From a bacterium (GTDB taxonomy: Bacteria; Campylobacterota; Campylobacteria; Campylobacterales; Sulfurimonadaceae): a stretch of 18,379 nucleotides of DNA. The notes under the pieces were generated by a model. It was not told the origin of the DNA. It ran no database searches and saw nothing but the letters and a program-made list of their open reading frames with translations. Position numbers and translations under genes: made by a program. The stretch is from positions 1 to 18,379 of the forward strand of contig JAHJFL010000018.1 in NCBI GenBank assembly GCA_018824795.1. The letters run 5' to 3'. This document shows, in pieces, positions 14,825 through 18,379 of this stretch; the stretch's first letter is position 1, and each line of letters opens with the position of its first letter.

Positions 14825-15677
14825 AGTTCTCCTTACCGGCTCAAACGGCTTCATCGGAACCTATTTTGTAAATAAATATGCCAAGAAGTACGACATTCAA
14901 AAATTCTCATTTTTAGATGATGATTTTGAAAGTTTAGAGTTACAAGGAACAGATGCCATAGTGCATCTTTCAGCGCTGGTACATCAAATGGGCGGGGCAA
15001 GTGCGGATGAATATGAGAGAGTGAATGTAGCCCAAACATTGCGTTTGGCAAAAAAAGCCAAAGCGAGCGGAGTAGGGCATTTTATTTTTATGAGCAGCGT
15101 AAAAGTATATGGTGAAGAATCAAATGTTGTTTATATGGAAACAACAGAGTGCAGACCCCAAGACGATTACGGAAAAAGCAAACGCAGGGCAGAAGAGGAA
15201 CTGCAAAAAATTGAAGATGAAAGTTTCAAAGTCTCAATCATAAGAACACCTGTAGTTTATGGCTATGGTGTAAAAGCAAACATAAAAAACCTGTTGGAGC
15301 TTGTCGGACGTGTCTCTTTTTTACCTTTTGCAAAGATAGAGAACAAACGCAGTATGGTTTACATAGGCAATCTGTGTCATATCCTCGATGTTGTTATTGA
15401 AAAGAAAGAAGAGGGAATATTTTTAGCCGCAGATGATGCGCCTCTGAGTACAACAAAGCTCATCACACTCATAGCGGCGGCACTTGATAAGAAGATATAT
15501 CTTCTTTATGTTCCATTTTTTGAGACTTTTTTAAAAATCTTCAAACCTTCTTTTCACAAGAGATTATATAAAAACTTGGAAGTTGACAATTATGCAACGC
15601 TTGAGCGCTTGGGAACAACAAACCCATACAGTACGCAAGAAGGAATTGAAGCCATGATTGAGGGGGAAAAAGAGTGA
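14817..15677 (+). CDS. NAD-dependent SDR, probable UDP-4-keto-6-deoxy-HexNAc reductase (WbpV-like)
   Basis: Extended SDR, 286 aa. The cofactor site is LLTGSNGFIGTYF (G8, G11, G14). SALVHQMGG follows beta-4, MSSVKVYGE carries the catalytic Ser, and DDYGKSK gives Y118 and K122 of YxxxK. IIRTPVVYGYGVKANIKNLL and SMVYIGNLCHIL are characteristic of the branch that contains Pseudomonas WbpV and related 4-keto reductases/epimerases. In the WbpV-WbpL-WbpM order, WbpV reduces UDP-4-keto-6-deoxy-GlcNAc, made by WbpM, to UDP-QuiNAc; the two neighbours here are WbpL- and WbpM-like, so that role is the best guess. Product stereochemistry (QuiNAc or FucNAc) cannot be read. It overlaps the gene before by 8 nt and the next by 4 nt (GTGA). 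Confidence 0.78.
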   Translation: MYRVLLTGSNGFIGTYFVNKYAKKYDIQKFSFLDDDFESLELQGTDAIVHLSALVHQMGGASADEYERVNVAQTLRLAKKAKASGVGHFIFMSSVKVYGEESNVVYMETTECRPQDDYGKSKRRAEEELQKIEDESFKVSIIRTPVVYGYGVKANIKNLLELVGRVSFLPFAKIENKRSMVYIGNLCHILDVVIEKKEEGIFLAADDAPLSTTKLITLIAAALDKKIYLLYVPFFETFLKIFKPSFHKRLYKNLEVDNYATLERLGTTNPYSTQEGIEAMIEGEKE

Positions 15678-16642
15678 TATATCTAGTATTATTTTTAATT
15701 TCATTCTCTTTGACATACTTCATAAAGAATTATGCGCTCAAAAAATCACTTCTCGCGCATGTCAATGAACGCAGTTCCCACAGCACACCGACTCCGCATG
15801 GCGGAGGAGTTGCCATTGCGTTTAGCTGGTTTGTCGGAATTTCTTATCTTTATTACCAAAACAACATAGATACTTCTTTATATTTTGCTTTAATGGCAGG
15901 AATTTTACTCTCCTGCGTTTCATACCTGGATGACCTGTTTGAATTAAGTCCAAAAATAAGACTTATGACTCAGGCCATTGTTGCGTTTTTGGCTCTTTAT
16001 TTTTTAGGCGGTTTGCAAATAATAGATTTTGTATTCTTTACACTTGAAAATCAAATCATTACAAATACCCTCGCTTTTCTTACAATAATCTGGTTTATAA
16101 ATCTTTATAATTTTTTAGATGGAATCGATGGCTATGCAGGAAGTGAAGCCATCTTTTTAAGCATGGCTGCGTTTATACTCTTTGGAGATGCTCATTTTTT
16201 AGTCTTAGCGGCAGCTGTGCTTGGCTTTTTAGTCTGGAACTGGCACAAGGCAAAGATCTTTATGGGTGATGTGGGAAGTACGCTTTTAGGCTATAATGTG
16301 GCCGTATTTACAATCTATTATGCAAATGCCCAGAGTTCAAATCTTTGGATTTGGATAACTCTTTTTGGACTTTTTTGGTTTGATGCGACATTGACGCTTT
16401 ACAGAAGAGCTAAAAATAAAGAAAAATTAAGTCAAGCGCACAGAAAACATGGCTATCAAAGACTAGTGCAAAGCGGTTGGCCACATGACAAAGTCGTTCT
16501 GTTTTCGATTATGGTAAATCTTGCCTTGTTTGCAATTGTGTACTATATTTCGTCTATTGCAGTTGCGTTTGCAGTGGCTGTTTGTATGCTTTACCTTTGT
16601 ATGAAATATGTAGATAAACAAAAGGATTTTTTTGATATTTAA
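15674..16642 (+). CDS. wbpL: Undecaprenyl-phosphate HexNAc-1-P transferase (WecA/WbpL family)
   Basis: Polytopic inner-membrane enzyme of the MraY/WecA/WbpL family, 322 aa. It transfers a HexNAc-1-phosphate from UDP-sugar to undecaprenyl phosphate and so starts glycan assembly. Conserved parts are SSHSTPTPHGGG (34-45), YLDDLFELSPKIRL with the DD pair at 86-87, NLYNFLDGIDGYAG (143-156), KIFMGDVGSTLLGY (194-207) and the cytoplasmic loop AHRKHGYQRL, with ten or more hydrophobic helices throughout. Within the family, the short length and HRKHGYQR loop fit WbpL more than WecA. The start is GTG 15674: it overlaps the previous stop as GTGA and has AGGGGG at 15661-15666, 7 nt upstream. The WbpV-like gene before and WbpM-like gene after point to UDP-QuiNAc or UDP-FucNAc as donor. 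Confidence 0.88.
   Translation: MIYLVLFLISFSLTYFIKNYALKKSLLAHVNERSSHSTPTPHGGGVAIAFSWFVGISYLYYQNNIDTSLYFALMAGILLSCVSYLDDLFELSPKIRLMTQAIVAFLALYFLGGLQIIDFVFFTLENQIITNTLAFLTIIWFINLYNFLDGIDGYAGSEAIFLSMAAFILFGDAHFLVLAAAVLGFLVWNWHKAKIFMGDVGSTLLGYNVAVFTIYYANAQSSNLWIWITLFGLFWFDATLTLYRRAKNKEKLSQAHRKHGYQRLVQSGWPHDKVVLFSIMVNLALFAIVYYISSIAVAFAVAVCMLYLCMKYVDKQKDFFDI
16622..16626 (+). promoter_or_regulatory. Ribosome binding site for the TTG start of the wbpM-like gene
   Basis: AAGGA lies 5 nt before TTG 16632, inside the last codons of the wbpL-like gene. It decides for TTG, since the next in-frame ATG is 22 codons later and would cut into the first membrane helix. Confidence 0.65.
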
Positions 16643-18379
16643 ACCGTCTGAACTCAAAAGAAAACTCTTCTTTACGCTTTTTGATATCTCTATTATCATG
16701 GTATCAGTTCTCGTTGCGTTTAACCTGCGTTTTGATTTTAGCATACCGGAAATACATATAAAAGCCATGTATCTCTCAGCACTGATTCTGATTGTCTCGA
16801 GAGTAGTCTTGTTCTATCACTACAGAGTGTACGACATCAGCTGGAGACACTTTGGCTTTAAAGACACTACGAGTTTGGTATATGTAACGGTTTTTTCAAC
16901 ACTTATTTTACTTGTGGCGACTTATCTGCTCAGAGGAACCGAGTATATTATTCCAAGATCCATTATTGCGATAGAGTTTTTTATTTCACTTTTTATGATT
17001 TTAGCTTTAAGAATTAGCAAGAGATTATATTTAGAAAGTTACAAGATAAACGCAGATGGAAAAAGCACCATCATCATAGCCGATATAGATAAAGCGAATA
17101 TAATTTTAAGAACCATAAACAGTGAAGAGAGTGACTACTTTCCTATTGCAGTTATAGACGAAAATCATAGCAATATGAAGCTAAACGGAGTAAATATTTA
17201 TTCTCTTGATGAATTTATAGCGTCAAATATTCAATGTGAGATTGCTATTGTGGATGAGTCCATTGACCTAAGCTCAGTGTATGAAAAATTAAATGATTTA
17301 TCTATTGCAAATATCAAAATAGCCAGTGATTACGGGGATTATGGAACACAAATTAAAGACATATCTGTTGAAGATTTACTTGCTAGAAAACCAAAAGACT
17401 TAGATAAAGAAAAAATAGAAGATTTCATAAAAGACAAAACCATTTTAGTAACAGGGGCAGGTGGAAGTATAGGCAGTGAGATTTGCAGACAGTGTGAAAA
17501 GTTCGGAGCAAAGAAACTCATTCTTTTAGATAACAGCGAATACAACCTTTACGCCATCAGTGAAGAGATAAAAGATGTTCCGAGCGTTTGTGTTATGCAG
17601 AATGTCGTAGATATCTCTTTTCTGGAAAATACATTTAAAGAACATCAGCCCGACATTGTCATCCATGCTGCTGCATACAAACACGTTCCGCTTGTAGAAG
17701 CTAATATTTATGAGGCTATTTTAAACAATGTTATTGGCACAAAAAATGTAATAGATTTGGCGATTAAGTACAAGGTTCAAAAGTTCGTCATGATTTCTAC
17801 AGACAAAGCAGTTCGTCCTACAAATGTTATGGGAACAACGAAACGTATCTGTGAGTTGTATGCGCAAAACTCTAACGGCTTGGGTACAGATATCGTAGCT
17901 GTGAGGTTTGGCAATGTCCTTGGCAGCAGTGGTAGCGTAATCCCTAAATTTAAAGCGCAAATTGAACAAGGCAAAAACATTACGGTAACACATCCGGATA
18001 TTACTAGATACTTTATGCTTATTCCAGAAGCCTGTGAACTTGTGCTTCAGGCAGGTGCAATTGGAAGCGGCGGGGAAATATTTATTTTAGATATGGGTGA
18101 GCCGATTAAAATAGTTGATTTAGCTCAAAAAATGATAGATTTAAGCGGTAGAAATAATATAAAAATAGAGTTTACAGGTTTACGCCCCGGCGAAAAGCTC
18201 TATGAAGAACTCCTCGCAGATGAGAGTGATTGTAAAACGCAGTACGAATCTATAACTGTCGCTGCACCGACATATTATGATAGAAAGAGATTAATACAAG
18301 ATATAAATGAACTCCTTCATACAGACGATAAGTTGGCAAAATTAAAATTAATAGTACCAGAGTTTAATCATCAACTCAA
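16632..18379 (+). CDS. wbpM: WbpM/PglF-type UDP-GlcNAc 4,6-dehydratase, 3' end cut by the window
   Basis: Membrane-anchored UDP-GlcNAc 4,6-dehydratase making UDP-4-keto-6-deoxy-GlcNAc. 582 codons are present and the gene runs off the right edge; family members are about 590-660 aa, so little is missing. Four hydrophobic segments cover about residues 11-30, 46-62, 81-100 and 108-126. A first Rossmann-like domain follows (about 145-235), then the catalytic SDR domain with LVTGAGGSIGSE (GxxGxxG at 275-281), IHAAAYKHVPLVE, and STDKAVRPTNVMGTTKR. In this family the usual YxxxK tyrosine is replaced by methionine, seen here as M400xxxK404, with T390, D391 and K392 as the C. jejuni PglF-type catalytic residues. 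RFGNVLGSSGSVIP and GLRPGEKLYEE complete it. The TTG start has AAGGA 5 nt upstream and overlaps the wbpL-like stop by 11 nt. Confidence 0.93.
   Translation, partial: MIFKPSELKRKLFFTLFDISIIMVSVLVAFNLRFDFSIPEIHIKAMYLSALILIVSRVVLFYHYRVYDISWRHFGFKDTTSLVYVTVFSTLILLVATYLLRGTEYIIPRSIIAIEFFISLFMILALRISKRLYLESYKINADGKSTIIIADIDKANIILRTINSEESDYFPIAVIDENHSNMKLNGVNIYSLDEFIASNIQCEIAIVDESIDLSSVYEKLNDLSIANIKIASDYGDYGTQIKDISVEDLLARKPKDLDKEKIEDFIKDKTILVTGAGGSIGSEICRQCEKFGAKKLILLDNSEYNLYAISEEIKDVPSVCVMQNVVDISFLENTFKEHQPDIVIHAAAYKHVPLVEANIYEAILNNVIGTKNVIDLAIKYKVQKFVMISTDKAVRPTNVMGTTKRICELYAQNSNGLGTDIVAVRFGNVLGSSGSVIPKFKAQIEQGKNITVTHPDITRYFMLIPEACELVLQAGAIGSGGEIFILDMGEPIKIVDLAQKMIDLSGRNNIKIEFTGLRPGEKLYEELLADESDCKTQYESITVAAPTYYDRKRLIQDINELLHTDDKLAKLKLIVPEFNHQL

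Noticed and set aside
17721..17993. Overlapping - strand frames opposite the dehydratase
   Set aside because: They lie opposite the most conserved catalytic part of the WbpM-like gene and have no motifs of their own.
1..18379. CRISPR arrays, insertion sequences, integrases, toxin-antitoxin pairs, phage or defence genes
   Set aside because: No spaced direct repeats, no terminal inverted repeats flanking a transposase and no such protein families were seen; all larger frames belong to envelope or glycan functions.

Overview
The window looks like the chromosome of a Campylobacterota bacterium, probably of the Sulfurimonas/Sulfuricurvum type. This is an inference from the AT-rich composition, sigma70 promoters built on an extended -10 (TGnTATAAT) without a clear -35, frequent GTG/TTG starts, and a TamA/TamB pair beside a surface-glycan cluster. 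I could not run a taxonomic search.

Layout. (1) Positions 1-376 hold the 3' end of an unrecognised + strand gene. It converges on a 36-residue single-pass membrane protein gene on the - strand; both stop codons lie in one perfect 29-nt hairpin. Upstream of the small gene, on the same strand, is tRNA-Gln(UUG). (2) Positions 457-4967 hold an extended -10 promoter, then tamA (Omp85-family outer-membrane barrel) and tamB (inner-membrane-anchored, periplasm-spanning partner), overlapping at a TTGA junction. (3) From 4975 to the right edge runs one glycan operon on the + strand. It starts at a second extended -10 promoter sharing 13 identical bases with the tamA promoter. A 16-codon leader ORF comes first, then a Wzx-type flippase, a deletion remnant of a nucleotide-sugar epimerase, seven glycosyltransferases, a zinc-ribbon methyltransferase, a GDP-mannose 4,6-dehydratase-like SDR, and a terminal WbpV/WbpL/WbpM-type set whose last gene is cut by the window edge.

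How it works together (inference from families). The WbpM-like dehydratase would make UDP-4-keto-6-deoxy-GlcNAc, and the WbpV-like SDR would reduce it to UDP-QuiNAc or a stereoisomer. The WbpL-like enzyme would load the sugar phosphate onto undecaprenyl phosphate. The seven glycosyltransferases would extend the lipid-linked unit, possibly with a GDP-6-deoxyhexose derivative and a methyl group, and the flippase would move it to the periplasm. No Wzy polymerase, Wzz regulator, ligase or ABC exporter is visible here. Genes from 6390 on are packed with overlaps or a 1-nt gap, so they are probably transcribed and translated in a coupled way.

The most unusual points are small: a chimeric epimerase scar, a leader ORF that may be the stub of a deleted gene, a tamA start that promoter geometry argues should be a downstream GTG, the convergent stop/terminator hairpin, and the small membrane protein behind tRNA-Gln. 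I did not find a convincing, entirely new multi-gene system; the large genes belong to recognisable families.
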